A DNA stretch of 64,000 bases, taken from assembly GCA_963585895.1 (NCBI GenBank), contig OY757921.1, positions 85,875,677 through 85,939,676 on the forward strand, read 5' to 3'. Shown one piece after another: positions 39,037 to 50,513 of the stretch (position 1 is the first letter of the stretch; each line of letters starts with the position of its first letter). Origin of the DNA: Sepioteuthis lessoniana. Lineage: Eukaryota; Mollusca; Cephalopoda; Myopsida; Loliginidae. Below the pieces are notes generated by a model. It was not told the origin of the DNA. It saw nothing but the letters and a program-made list of their open reading frames with translations, and did not search any database. Position numbers and translations under genes: made by a program.

Positions 39037-39910
39037 ACTTTTTTCGTATGGGCACTTTTATTAATAGTATACACGTGAAACTATAGTCCCCTTCGAAGTA
39101 ACCTCCTCATACTGCAATGCACTTGTAGCTTTCCAACAACTTCTGTAAGGCCCCATGGAAGTCCACTTGTGTGAGCGTGTCAATGACCTTCGTCACAGCC
39201 TCTTTCATCTCCTTAATTGTCTCATAACGTCAGCCTCTGAGCTTAGGGAATAACCAAAAGTCACAGGAAGCAAGGTCTGGACTATAGGGAGGGTGAGGAG
39301 CTGTCTTGATGCCCATCTTGGTCAAATAGTCAATGACAAGGATGGACTTGTGGACTGGTGCATTGTCCTGGTGGAGATGCTACTGACCCGATTTGAAGAG
39401 TGTTCGCCTCTTCCGACGGAATCTCTTCCTGAAATCCCTTAAAATTTCAACATAGTAACCCTAAGCCGAAGCCTTTGGCCAATCAACTCAGGTCTATTGA
39501 CTTCTTTACTCCTCCCACACCTCTCATCATCCCTCAAAGATTCCCTGCCTTCCTTGAATCTCTTATGCCACTCAAAAACTGATGCTGGATTCATGCAAGA
39601 TACCCCAAAAGCAGTCTGAAGCATTCCACACGTTTCTGTGTCATTTTTTTCCAAGTTTAAAACATAATTTTATTACATATCGTTCTTCTAAAGTGTCCTC
39701 ACGTCCACATTGCATTTTTTAAATTCACCAGCTGTGACAATCAGGCTTTAGTAGGATGTATTCTAATTGCTGCTGTAGCTGTTCATTTGAAGCTGAAATC
39801 ATAAAAATTGGTCAGCCATCTTATAAGATGTATAACAATGACATAGTGAATTTTTAAGAGTCTACGATAACTTTAAATTCCACTATTATAAATGCCTGTA
39901 CAAAAAAAGT
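39037..39910 (-). pseudogene. mariner transposon, internally deleted copy
   Basis: About 870 bp, minus strand. Terminal repeats: ACTTTTTTCGTATGGGCAC at 39037 and CAAAAAAAGT at 39901-39910. It preserves the N-terminal SVFEWHKRFKEGRESLRDDE (about 39590) up to RPELIGQ, then jumps to the YVEILREFRKRF region. The part holding the first catalytic Asp is deleted. Remaining motifs are QDNAPVH near 39355 and PPYSPDLAS...CDFWLFPKL near 39250. It is clearly the same family as 12753-13983 and cannot be active. Confidence 0.88.
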
Positions 39911-39934
39911 CTGGAAACATATTGAAAGCACAAC

Positions 39935-39937
<3 letters not shown>

Positions 39938-40004
<67 letters not shown>
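39938..40004. repeat. (TA)n microsatellite
   Basis: Simple repeat. Confidence 0.97.
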
Positions 40005-40005
<1 letters not shown>

Positions 40006-40205
40006 ATTACACGGGCTGTAACGTATTTGTTAACGTGTAGGATTGTGACATCGTAGTAATAGAGACCAAACACTGATAACACTTTTACGTTCTGTTTTTG
40101 ACTGATATCCTTGGGAAAGTTATGAACCCCCTTACCACCCCACTCAATAATCTCTTGGTTAAATAACACAACTGCTGTCAAAACTTTGAAATAAAAAAAA
40201 ACCCA
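40005..40205 (+). repeat. SINE-C-like, degenerate
   Basis: TGTAGGATTGTGACATCGTA, GACTGATATCCTTGGGAAAG and GGTTAAATAACACAACT follow SINE-C order. The head is missing. Confidence 0.45.
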
Positions 40206-40215
40206 ACGCAAACCG

Positions 40216-40690
<475 letters not shown>

Positions 40691-40697
40691 CTCTCTT

Positions 40698-40734
<37 letters not shown>

Positions 40735-40738
40735 GTAT

Positions 40739-40808
<70 letters not shown>
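40691..40808. repeat. (TC)n(TA)n(TG)n(AG)n compound microsatellite
   Basis: Four simple-repeat blocks in succession, abutting the 5' break of the RTE fragment. Confidence 0.97.
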
Positions 40809-40809
<1 letters not shown>

Positions 40810-40821
40810 TACAACCTGTAA

Positions 40822-41450
40822 TGCGAACCAAACGGGGGACATCTCCACTCTAGAAGGAACCCCTCTTAAACTAGTAGACAAATTCACGTACCTAGGAAGC
40901 AGCGTCGAATCAACCGAAAAGGACATCGAAACGAGGTTAACGAAAGCATGGACAGCTATCAATAGGCTATCGACTATATGGAAATCAGACCTAACCGATA
41001 AAATGAAACGCAGTTTCTTCCAGGCAGCGGTCACATCGATACTGCTATATGGATGCACTACATGGACGCTAACAAAACGGCTGGAGAAGAAACTAGATGG
41101 CAATTACACAAGAATGCTGCGTGCAATCCTGAACAAGTCCTGGCAGCAACACCCCACAAGACACCAACTGTACGGCCACCTGCCCCCTATCACGAAAACT
41201 ATTCAAGTTAGGCGAACCAGACATGCAGGACATTGCTGGAGAAGCAGAGATGAACTCATAAGAAATGTACTCTTATGGATCCCCACACATGGCCGCGCAA
41301 AAGCAGGACGACCAGTACGAACGTACATTCAGCAGCTATGTGAGGATACAGGTTGTTGTCCTGAAGACCTACCTAGGGCGATGAACGATAGGGAGGAGTG
41401 GCGAGAGAGGGTCAGGGATATCCGTGCTGCCAGCACGATATGATGATGAT
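40822..41450 (+). pseudogene. RTE-like LINE, 5'-truncated 3' third with open frame
   Basis: An uninterrupted frame runs to a stop at 41441-41443: NQTGDISTLEGTPLKLVDKF, YLGSSVESTEKDIETRLTKA, SILLYGCTTWTLTKRLEKKL, RTRHAGHCWRSRDELIRNVL and the C-terminal EDTGCCPEDLPRAMNDREEW. It starts downstream of the YADD catalytic box, so it has no polymerase activity. At the DNA level it is almost identical to 19664-20285, which marks recent activity. The 3' end is ATGATGATGATT running into TA repeats. Confidence 0.88.
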
Positions 41451-41452
41451 GA

Positions 41453-41453
41453 T

Positions 41454-41482
<29 letters not shown>
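41453..41482. repeat. (TA)n microsatellite
   Basis: Simple repeat after the RTE tail. Confidence 0.95.
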
Positions 41483-41485
<3 letters not shown>

Positions 41486-41504
41486 CTAACTATATAGTTA
41501 GTAA

Positions 41505-41748
41505 GCCAGCCAATCATAGTCGAAGGCGACCAGAAGGCTCTCTTTACAGTAGCCACAACGCCCAGGTGTCGGAGAGGGATATACTCTTTTCACTGGATTT
41601 CTCTAATTTACCATAGTTCCTTACATTATATTGCTTTAACCAAGGTAGAATAAATTAGCATTTTGAGTCTACTGTAGGTCTCAACCTGGGATCGAACTCC
41701 GATCTCTCGGGTTATAACCCGAAGATTCTAACCATTAAATGAAAAGGC
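41505..41748 (-). repeat. SINE-A, diverged
   Basis: GGCGACCAGAAGGCTCTC on the left, GGTCTCAACCTGGGATCGAAC (B box) near 41685, head at the right, AT-rich flanks. Confidence 0.65.
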
Positions 41749-41750
41749 CG

Positions 41751-41812
41751 ATATATATATATACATACATATATATATATATATATATAGAAAGAGAGAG
41801 TGAGAGAGAGAG
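41751..41812. repeat. (TA)n(GA)n microsatellite
   Basis: Simple repeat. Confidence 0.95.
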
Positions 41813-41894
41813 ATTAAGCCACTAGCAAAAACATTCTTGAACCTGTGTCTACGCTCCCCTTAAACATATTCGGCTTATAAAGTGACGACTTTTT
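41813..41894. other. no feature
   Basis: Short interval. Confidence 0.3.
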
Positions 41895-41981
41895 ATTTGA
41901 GTAGTTAGTTTGTTTTATAGTATATCAAGCTTTGTAACTTATTTAGTCTCAATGATTGTGGTTTATTTAATACTAAATCCT

Positions 41982-42016
<35 letters not shown>

Positions 42017-42170
42017 TTGGATTGGTTTGTTTTTATGGCATATCAACTATTGTTGGTTATTTAATGCCAAATCTTTTTTGTACATATACAATAAATTTAT
42101 ATGATTTGGTTTGGTTGGGTTTTATTGCAAGTCAACTTTTGTTGGTTTAATGCCAGATCCTGTTATACAC

Positions 42171-42209
<39 letters not shown>
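41895..42209 (-). repeat. satellite F, about three tail-derived units with TA runs
   Basis: Repeated TTTTATGGCATATCAAC-type and TTATTTAATGCCAAATC-type phrases, the reverse complement of the shared stem-loop tail, at about 42030, 42070 and 42120-42160. TA runs at 41985-42013 and 42172-42209. Confidence 0.7.
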
Positions 42210-42213
<4 letters not shown>

Positions 42214-42221
42214 GCATATTG

Positions 42222-42480
42222 TCCCAGTCGGCTGGGGGTGGAGAAAACACAAGTATCCTGGATATGACACTAAACAATCTGATGGTGAGATTCCAGTAAT
42301 GCTGGAGATTTGGGAAATGTGGAATACCCCATGTTGTCACCACTCCTGGGTCCCCTCTGCTCCGGAGTGGTAGCAAATGATAGGGACCTATCGATAGGTT
42401 CAATAGAACTTAACAGTATACTTATGCAAAACTGAATTGCTTGAAACAGAACTGTTTATATATATATATATATCTATTCA
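42222..42480 (+). repeat. composite repeat E, short copy
   Basis: Head CCCAGTCGGCTGGGGGTGGA, part of the usual 5' body deleted, CTGCTCCGGAGTGG near 42358, one minisatellite unit, then TA repeats at 42458. Confidence 0.7.
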
Positions 42481-42482
42481 AT

Positions 42483-42752
42483 TGACCGGGACATTGGCCC
42501 AGCGGTTAGAGTGTTCGCCAATGGCCCGGGAGACCTGGGTTCAATCCCAGGTCGAGTCATACCAAAGACTTTAAAAATGGAACTTGATACCACCTTGCTT
42601 AACACTCAGCATTATAAGGTACGGTTCAAGGGTAAAGTGGAGCAATCCAGGGAATGGAGTAGCGCCCTCCCCTACACCTTGGTGTAGTAGCTATCGAAAA
42701 GGGAGCCTTCGGGTCACCCTCGACTATGGTCGCTAACTTTACTTACTTATAT
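42483..42752 (+). repeat. SINE-A, near-consensus
   Basis: Head GGCCCAGCGGTTAGAGTGTT, B box GGGTTCAATCCCAGG, the complete body to CGCTAACTTTACTTACTTA. Differs from 45587-45842 at about two positions. Confidence 0.93.
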
Positions 42753-42764
42753 ATATTCAATAAA

Positions 42765-43014
42765 TTTGTATAAAAAGAATTTGGTATTAAATAACCTACA
42801 CTGGTTGATACGCCATAATATTTATTAGTTCGGTTAGGTTTCGTTTGGTTTTATAGCATATCAACCATTGTAGGTTATTTAATACCAAACCCTCTTCATA
42901 GATAGCTATTAAATATATAGAATTTCGTTTGGTTGGTTTTATGGCATATCAACATTAGCAGGTTATTTAATGTCAAATCCTGTTCATACATATATATTAT
43001 ACGTATATGATTTG
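42765..43014. repeat. satellite F units in opposing orientations
   Basis: One plus-strand tail (TTTGGTATTAAATAACCTAC at about 42780), then two minus-strand units (TTTTATAGCATATCAACC; TTTTATGGCATATCAACAT) to about 42995. Confidence 0.65.
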
Positions 43015-43462
43015 TAAACGAATATTGTTCATATCAGCCGAGCCACACCTCATTTATTTGCAGACTATATAAATGACTTAGACTATTGCTATCAAATACA
43101 ACGATTTTTCTTTACTCCCAGTTAAATAGATTCAGGTTTTGCTATTCAACACTTGCAATTATTTTCTAAATTATTCATTTGTTTGTACAAAGTTAAACTG
43201 TTCCAAGTCTAATAAATAATTTAACAGTTGTATTTGACCCATAGATTAAACGTTAACAGGTACTTTCACTCCGGGTCAGAGTGGACCCCTGGGGTAATGA
43301 AAATGTAGCGGTACTCTAAATCCTCCAAAACGCCAGGACTGGAGACTCAACGTTGGATATCTTAGTGTCATATACCAAGACACCCTTTAGGGAGATCGCA
43401 CCCTTTTGTAGAGATACACTTGCTGCATACCACACCCCCAGCGAATAGGCTGAGTGCTCATT
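43015..43462 (-). repeat. repeat G units plus composite repeat E head
   Basis: Repeat G phrases (TTTGTACAAAGTTAAACTGT) to about 43240, then a reversed E head from CCGGGTCAGAGTGGACC near 43272 to GCGAATAGGCTGAG near 43450. Together this mirrors the 24.0-24.6 kb arrangement. Confidence 0.6.
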
Positions 43463-43481
43463 ATTTATAAAAATAGCATTA

Positions 43482-43505
43482 TATATATATATATATATAT
43501 ATATT
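43482..43505. repeat. (TA)n microsatellite
   Basis: Simple repeat. Confidence 0.93.
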
Positions 43506-43735
43506 GAATGAGCCTTACTGAGAGAATGTTCATTTTTTTCATTAAGTAAACTAACGATATATCAGACGCTAAGCATGCTTTCATCATATCTTATACTAGT
43601 GAGCTGCAAAATCTAGTTTGTTTAAGATATATTTTTTATCAAGCCAGTTTATTGAGTAACCAACGAAATTTGCTTCTTCTATGTTATAAATTAATCTAAA
43701 ACTAAATTAACACCCAAATTGAACAATATATATAA
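43506..43735. other. no feature recognised
   Basis: AT-rich. Confidence 0.3.
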
Positions 43736-43995
43736 CCTCGTTGGTAGAGTGTTCGTCAGTGCCCTGGGAAATCGGGGTTAATCCCCAGGTCGAGTCATTA
43801 CAAAAACTCAGAAAATGGTACTGGGTACGTCCTTGCTTAACACTGAAAAATTATAAAGTACGTATCAAGGGTAAAGTGGAGCAATCCACGGAAGGCAGAT
43901 GCGTCCTAATTTTCTTTTTTTTTTTTTTTGGTGTGGCTATTGAAGAGGGAGCCTTCGGATCGACCTCGACTCGGGTAGCCAAATTTACTTGAGAT
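43736..43995 (+). repeat. SINE-A, diverged
   Basis: GTTGGTAGAGTGTTCGTCAG head, GGGGTTAATCCCCAGG B box, AAAGTGGAGCAATCCACGGA and GGGAGCCTTCGGATCGACC. Confidence 0.75.
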
Positions 43996-44013
43996 ATACG
44001 TAAAAAAAAAAGC

Positions 44014-44360
44014 TAGTGAGAACTTCACAAGAATGCTACGAGCTATATTGAACAAATCCGGGAAGCAACATCCCACGAAACCGTTGCTATTTGGTCACCT
44101 ACCTCCTATGTCTAAAACCATCCAACTAAGACGAACAAAACATGCGGAGCACTGCTAAAGAAGCTAGAAAGAACTCATAAGTGACGTTCTTTTTTGGACC
44201 CCAGCAGACTGACAGGCTTGAGTTGCCAGACCAACAAGAACTTTACTAAAACAACTCTGTTCGGCCATTGGATGTGCTCTAGACGACCAGCTGAAAGCGA
44301 TGGATGATAGGGACGAATGCCGTGAGAGTCAGGGAAATCCGTGCTGGCAGCGTGAACAGA

Positions 44361-44362
<2 letters not shown>
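44014..44362 (+). pseudogene. RTE-like LINE, degraded 3' fragment
   Basis: NFTRMLRAILNKSGKQHPTK, FGHLPPMSKTIQLRRTKHAE and later [14 protein letters not shown] are readable with stops between. It faces a minus-strand RTE fragment about 150 bp away across microsatellites. Confidence 0.75.
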
Positions 44363-44404
<42 letters not shown>

Positions 44405-44444
44405 TCACTATATCTATATTTATATATGTACACACACAGGCGCG

Positions 44445-44482
<38 letters not shown>

Positions 44483-44520
44483 CGCATATATATATATATA
44501 TATGTATATCATCATCATCA
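44362..44520. repeat. (TA)n, (GCGC)-interrupted and (ATC)n microsatellites
   Basis: TA at 44362-44402; a TA run at 44451-44477 bounded on both sides by GCGCGCGC; another at 44485-44507. Confidence 0.93.
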
Positions 44521-45017
44521 TCATGTCATGCCGCTAGCACGGATATCCCTGACCCTCTCTCGCCACTTCTCCGTATCATTCATCGTTTCTGGCAGATCTT
44601 CGGGGCTACATCCCGTATCCTTACATAGCTGCTGTATGTATCTTCGACCTGGTCGTCCTGCTTTTGCTTGGCCATATGTGGGGATCCATAGGAAAACATC
44701 ACTGATGAGTTCGTCCTTGCTTCTTCAGCAGTGTCCTGCGTGTTTGGTTCGTCTAACTTGTATAGTTTTCATAATGGGAGGCCGGTGGCTGTATAGCTGG
44801 TGCCTTGTGGGGTGTTGCTGCCAGGACTTGTTTAATATTGCTCGAAACATTCTTGTGTAATTACCGTCTAGCTTCTTCTTCAGATGTTTCATTAGCGTCG
44901 AAGTAGTGCATCCATATAGCAGTATCGATACGACCGTTGCCTGGAAGAAACTGCGTTTCATTTTATCGGTCAGGTCTGATTTTCATATGATCGAGAGCCT
45001 ATCGATAACTGTCCATG

Positions 45018-45018
<1 letters not shown>
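44508..45018 (-). pseudogene. RTE-like LINE, 3' fragment
   Basis: Minus strand: [55 protein letters not shown] then a stop, then [20 protein letters not shown] and the ATGATGATGATG-type 3' end at 44508. Truncated before YADD. Confidence 0.82.

Positions 45019-45072
<54 letters not shown>
45019..45072. repeat. (TA)n microsatellite
   Basis: Simple repeat at the 5' break of the RTE fragment. Confidence 0.97.
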
Positions 45073-45076
<4 letters not shown>

Positions 45077-45277
45077 TCATCCACAGACAGACTGTTTCGT
45101 CCTATCAGAACTCTTCAGTGTGGCTAGACACGCAGGACGCTCAAAGCCGGGATCGAAACACGTCCAACTTTACGTTTGTTTACATTTTTTACACCCTATC
45201 GGCTCAATTCTTTCGAAGAGCTTTGCATTACGCTAGCGGCGGCCGACAATTCCTTCGCCAGAGTGCTCAACCCGCGA
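45073..45277 (-). repeat. SINE-D, diverged
   Basis: GTCATCCACAGACAGACTG, CTTCAGTGTGGCTAGACAC, CGGGATCGAAACACG (B box) and the leader region GAAGAGCTTTGC on the right. The head is decayed. Confidence 0.6.
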
Positions 45278-45344
45278 GTTGCAAAGTAGCTATACAGTTA
45301 TCAATACAGAAAGGCATACAATAACTGTATACGTACTTTGCAAC
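45278..45344. repeat. 24-bp inverted repeat, 22 of 24 matched
   Basis: Left arm 45278-45301 (GTTGCAAAGTAGCTATACAG...) and right arm 45321-45344 (...CGTACTTTGCAAC), with a 19-bp spacer. A third related piece follows the next TA run at about 45395. Confidence 0.9.
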
Positions 45345-45345
45345 C

Positions 45346-45347
<2 letters not shown>

Positions 45348-45392
<45 letters not shown>
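45348..45392. repeat. (TA)n microsatellite
   Basis: Simple repeat. Confidence 0.95.
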
Positions 45393-45395
<3 letters not shown>

Positions 45396-45584
45396 TTTTG
45401 CAAGGTAGCTATTCATTTATCAATACAGCAATACGCACAATACTCACATTTATCATACAAACAAATCAATATATCATATGCATGTAATAACAAGCACATA
45501 TATTCACACTGCTCTCTCACACGTTCACTATTGTCTGTCTTAGAGTATTTTTTTAAAAATCCATTTGCATTTAAAATTCTCCAT
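45393..45584. other. no gene recognised
   Basis: Begins with a copy of the neighbouring inverted-repeat arm, otherwise unassigned. Confidence 0.3.
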
Positions 45585-45842
45585 TCATTGGCCCAGTGGT
45601 TAGAGTGTTCGCCAATGGCCCGGGAGACCTGGGTTCAATCCCAGGTCGAGTCATACCAAAGACTTTAAAAATGGTACTTGATACCACCTTGCTTAACACT
45701 CAGCATTATAAGGTACGGTTCAAGGGTAAAGTGGAGCAATCCAGGGAATGGAGTAGCGCCCTCCCCTACACCTTGGTGTAGTAGCTATCGAAAAGGGAGC
45801 CTTCGGGTCACCCTCGACTATGGTCGCTAACTTTACTTACTT
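45585..45842 (+). repeat. SINE-A, near-consensus
   Basis: Head GGCCCAGTGGTTAGAGTGTT, B box GGGTTCAATCCCAGG, body to CGCTAACTTTACTTACTTAC. Best copy in the window, with the A and B boxes of a polymerase III promoter intact. Confidence 0.94.
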
Positions 45843-46041
45843 ACTTTTAAAATATGGATTTTTATCAAAAAGTTAAAAGCGATGATAAAGTATAATAACA
45901 TTTAAAATAAAAGTATTATTAGGATTAATGACTGTGAAAATATCAAAAAATGTAAATAATTTTGATAAATTAAGTATTATAACATTGGTGTGATGCAATT
46001 AATATGTACCTACTTTTGTATATATTTATATATATATATAA
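45843..46041. other. no feature recognised
   Basis: AT-rich, ending in a short TA run. Confidence 0.3.
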
Positions 46042-46221
46042 GTGATGTACTCCTATGGACCCCCGCATATGGCTAAGCAAAAGCAGAACGATCAGCTCGA
46101 ACATACATACAGCAACTATGTGAGGATGCGGGATGTAGACCTGAAGACCTGCCAGAGGAGATGAACGATAGCGAGGAGTGGCGAGAGAGGGTCAGGGATA
46201 TCTATGCTAGCGGCACGACAT

Positions 46222-46222
<1 letters not shown>
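46042..46222 (+). pseudogene. RTE-like LINE, terminal fragment
   Basis: SDVLLWTPAYG then a stop, AERSARTYIQQLCEDAG and [20 protein letters not shown]: only the last 60 residues and no polymerase part. Confidence 0.78.
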
Positions 46223-46256
<34 letters not shown>

Positions 46257-46295
46257 ATGCAAGAGAAATGAAAGAGACAGAGATAGGTATTTAGT

Positions 46296-46331
<36 letters not shown>

Positions 46332-46473
46332 GTGTGTGTGTGCATGTGCGTGCAGAAGAAATGAAAGAGACAGAGACAGGTAGTTAGTGATTGTCTCTGT
46401 GTGTGTGTGTGTGTGTGTTCGTGTGCGTGCATGCAAGCGCGCGTGTGTGGATGTGTGGGTGTGCAAGACAGAC

Positions 46474-46521
<48 letters not shown>
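46222..46521. repeat. (TA)n(TG)n(AG)n compound array with a repeated spacer
   Basis: The spacer GAAATGAAAGAGACAGAGA...TTAGTGATTGT occurs twice (about 46265-46302 and 46357-46394) between TG blocks, so the spacer and TG block were duplicated together. Confidence 0.93.
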
Positions 46522-46527
<6 letters not shown>

Positions 46528-47047
46528 ACTCTTTTGGTTAATTTTTTTTTACTTCTCATTTTTGCTGCATTCTTTTAGACAATGATAACCTCAGAACAAT
46601 GGTTACATAAATTACGTTCACGATGCTGCTACCATAGTGCTGAGGTGAGCTTTCCCAATGACACTTACTTATGATTGACAACACTAGCTATGTCACTGAT
46701 TGGTACGGGAAGGATTTCACTAACAGAAAATGAAGAAACAACCACCTTAGCGATGCTGTGACCAACTAAGAGAGAAACCAAATCTAACTGTGATAAGACT
46801 GGCTTAAGACTGGATAAAATGTAAGTCTTGCATGGACTGATATATGGAAAGGGAGATAATGAAATACTGAAATCAGAAATTTTTATAATTGCTAAAAGGA
46901 CGCAGCAGCTTTCCTGATCTGCACTAGTAATTTTTATTCTCGTTCACTTTCCAGAATTTTGCTAAAAAAAAACATAGGTAACCTTTTTGATATACCTAAT
47001 CAAATATAGGGATATTATGTCTTGGATAATAGAGCACCTGATGTTTT
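46522..47047. other. no gene recognised
   Basis: Unique-looking sequence without assignable motif. Confidence 0.3.
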
Positions 47048-47781
47048 ATGCTCAAATATAGTAAGAAACTAACTTTTTCAAGATTATTCAAGAAAGATAG
47101 ATGTGACAACACCCTGCAGCCCCTGTACTTATCAACTTCTTTGAACAATTCTGTCTTGGCTAGTGAATCATCAAGTGGTTTCCGCCGAGCATTTCACATT
47201 TCTTTATGGCCACAGGAAATACAACCGAGTGAGTTGGGGAAAAAGAACAAAGAACAAACGTACAATAAGGGCTTAGGTCAACTCAAAGTGCAAGAAGGGG
47301 AGTTCTGTAACACTGCATTCCCTGTTCATCTGTAGACTATCGGTGACCTGTAGTTTTCGCGAAACTTCTACAAGCTACTAGGAATGCCAAATCATCTCTG
47401 ACCGTCTTCCGCACTGCTGACCGTTGTCGACTCAGGACTGCGAACTCATCTTGTCTATCTTCCTCACTGTCCCTGGACTCTATTTCACCTGACTGGTCTC
47501 TTCTGCTGTCCGTTGTCCAATGCCCCTCTGCGTCACCCTTCGCCAACAACCTTCTCTGGGTTCCTTTTTCCATCGGATCCCGATTCTAAGCCCTTTGTTT
47601 GGTTTCGGGCCTATACAGACAAAGGGATCGTCTGCTTAGCGGACGACCCACATAGTGTCATAAAGAGAAGGAAGTTCAATTCCAACACATTTCGAAAAAG
47701 GTATCTGATTTCCAAGTTGGCCAAAAACTTAAAAATTCATAGTCCTTGTAAAGATTGTAGAGCAACGGGCGCCTCTTGTCC
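47048..47781. other. unassigned region with three moderate open frames
   Basis: Frames at 47048-47335 (+, 95 codons), 47337-47573 (-, 78) and 47513-47791 (+, 92). The last reads FVWFRAYTDKGIVCLADDPH and CKDCRATGASCPVC, with four Cys near its end, but that end runs into the start of repeat E and so cannot be native. Base composition is less AT-rich than around it. I do not recognise a family; retroelement debris is most likely. Confidence 0.25.
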
Positions 47782-48398
47782 AGTTTGCTAGGGCTGTAGA
47801 ATACACCGACTGCACCTCTGCAGAGGGGTAACACCCACCCCCAACGGGTGCTCTGGGTATGATACTAACCAATTTAATGGTAAGGTTCCAGTGAAGCTGG
47901 AGCTTTTAGGTATGTGGAGCACCCCTTCATTGCCATTGCTCTCAGGTCCACTCTGACCCGGAGTGGTAGCACCTGATAGGGCCCTTTTTATGAGTTATAT
48001 AGAACTAACAGCATACTTATGCTAAACTGAATTTTTAGAATTAGAACTGTTTGACTTAACTAAATAGCTCAAATAGAATTTTTTTTGACAATTAAACTGT
48101 ACTTACATTTAGACGGTGTGCTTACGCTAAACTGAATTGTTTGAAATGGAACTGTTTTCATAGTGAAACTGTACTTACACTGAATTGAATTGTTCAATAT
48201 AGAACTATTTTGACATTTAACTGTGTGTAAACAAAATCTGTACTTATACTAAACTGAATTAGCTGAATAAGAACTGTTTTGGCAATTAAACTGTGTACTC
48301 ATGCTAAACTGAATTGTTTGGAATAGTGCTGACTGTTAGCATTAAAATGGATGGGGCCTTAAAAAACCTAAACATGTTGGTATGACATAAAATCTAAC
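47782..48398 (+). repeat. composite repeat E
   Basis: Head CCAGTTTGCTAGGGCTGTAG, TCCACTCTGACCCGGAGTGG near 47947, seven or so minisatellite units to 48330, a worn tail near 48350-48385 and then CTAACCAACCAACC. Confidence 0.78.
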
Positions 48399-48901
48399 CA
48401 ACCAACCAACAACGACATTCTCACTATCCGGCCCTCCGATAACTATCCGAACCCCCAAGAATGTCACAAGGGTTTAAGACACACCGCATTTAACAGAGCT
48501 TTTAAATGAACGGCGTGCATGTGGAGTGAGTATTCAAAGGGCTCCTCATTACATTTCTGGTTCATGTTTGGGACTAAATGGTGGCTGATCCTAAACTGTT
48601 TTTTTTTTCAAAGTTCAAGAAATGTAATTTTCATTACCCTGTCCTTTGTGGTCCTTGATTCGTGTCTGATTATTTTGTTTCAAAAATTGTAAATAAATAC
48701 AAGCACATAACCATATATATATATATATATATATACTATTATTATATTGCCAAGATTTCTTGATGACTCAGCGCAAATTATCACTAGATTTTCAACAGCT
48801 CTCTCCATACTCTTTGATCAAGAGGATTTTTTGGGAAACACATATTGTGCAAATTCATTACCCTCTGAATTATGTCACAAAATAACCTATGCCTACTTTA
48901 G
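48399..48901. other. no gene recognised; TA run 48714-48735
   Basis: Nothing assignable apart from the short microsatellite. Confidence 0.3.
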
Positions 48902-49137
48902 TATCACAGAGTGTTCACAAATGGTTAGGGAGACCAGATTTCAATGCCAGGTCAAGTCATACCAATGACTCAAAAATGGTACTTTATTCCTCCTTGCTTA
49001 AACCTCGGCATTATTAAGTATGGATCAAGCGTAAATGGAACAATCCAACGAAAGGAGTAGCGCTCTCCCCTACATCTTGGTGTGATAACTATAGAAAAGA
49101 GAGCTTTTGGATCTCCCTCATCTACGGTCAGCCAAGT

Positions 49138-49142
<5 letters not shown>
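48902..49142 (+). repeat. SINE-A, diverged
   Basis: Head partly lost; GGTCAAGTCATACCAATGAC, AATGGTACTTTATTCC, ATGGAACAATCCAACG and GTCAGCCAAGTTAC in order, then TA repeats. Confidence 0.72.

Positions 49143-49212
<70 letters not shown>
49142..49212. repeat. (TA)n(TG)n microsatellite
   Basis: Simple repeat. Confidence 0.97.
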
Positions 49213-49267
49213 CATTTTTCAAAAATTATCAATATGTTGAAGATGATGATATAATGTAATAAAATAT

Positions 49268-49599
<332 letters not shown>

Positions 49600-49659
49600 C
49601 GGTTAAACGTAAAAACCGATACGATACAATTTCGAGTAATTACACAGTCTAGTTTTATT

Positions 49660-49895
49660 TGAACTACAGTGAGGACCATATCGAGTGTTACAACTCTGGG
49701 CCAGAGTCGACCTGGGAGTGATGACAATAAAAGGGTACTCCGTATTCCCCAAAGCTCCATCATTATTGAAGCCTAACTATCAGATAGATTTGTGTCATAT
49801 CAGGACACTCGTTGGGAGAGTATTAGGCCTCTGCAGAGATGTATCTGTGTAGTCTGCATTCCCAGGTGACAGGACAATGTAGACCAGGAGAGGGA
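49660..49895 (-). repeat. composite repeat E, head only
   Basis: Minus-strand head: CTGGGCCAGAGTCGACCTGG near 49692, GACACTCGTTGGGAGAG near 49805, CTGCATTCCCAGGTGAC near 49855. Confidence 0.68.
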
Positions 49896-50474
49896 CGGGC
49901 TCAAGACGTAGTATACGAATAGCGCATCAAACGATGAAACTAGGTTATGAAGCCAGTGATTGAAATGAATGAACGATTTGATTAACGATTTGGTATTAAC
50001 TATTAAAAAAGTGTCTCAGATTCAGAGCATAATATTATATTTCAACACGGTAATCAGAATTTAAATCAGGAGGAAAATATCAGATATTTTTAGACGAATA
50101 TTTTTTAATGTTAAAATGGCTACCGTAGAAAAGAAGGACAGCGTCATGTTTTTTTTTCTAAAGAAAAAGACCAACCAAAAAATGATAATTGAAATATTAA
50201 TCGATTTTTTGGATAGAGTAGCCTTTTTAAGGAAATATGAGATTTTAAAAAAATCTAATAATCTGTCGTTTGGGGAAAATAAAGTCAAAAACAGTTATGG
50301 ATTTTTAAATGGGGGCTGAATATTTTCAGTAGTTTTCTCATTTTAGATTTAGAAAATTTAATTTGCAGATTAAAACTAAGGTCAGAGGTCATATTTCAAA
50401 ATTGTCTTTCTTTCAAGAACTCATTAGTATCGCGAAAAAAAAAAAATTCTCCCTACTGAAATTCTTATAACGTG

Positions 50475-50477
<3 letters not shown>
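49896..50477. other. no gene recognised
   Basis: AT-rich with A runs. Two overlapping frames around 50061-50319 on opposite strands are lysine/phenylalanine-rich by composition. Confidence 0.3.

Positions 50478-50513
<36 letters not shown>

Noticed and set aside
40733-41443. Host gene encoding a 236-residue protein
   Set aside because: Start falls inside a TG/AG microsatellite and the rest is the RTE C-terminal region without RT motifs.
44300-44860. 186-codon plus-strand frame
   Set aside because: Antisense of RTE fragments joined by microsatellite; no independent evidence.
45585-45660. Intact tRNA gene
   Set aside because: A and B boxes are present but there is no proper acceptor or anticodon arm pairing, and the body continues as a SINE.
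46221-46559. His-Thr repeat frame
   Set aside because: Translation of TG/CA and GA simple repeats.
47513-47791. Zinc-binding protein ending CKDCRATGASCPVC
   Set aside because: The cysteine-rich end lies at the boundary with repeat E, so the full frame cannot be native, and no homologue is recognised.
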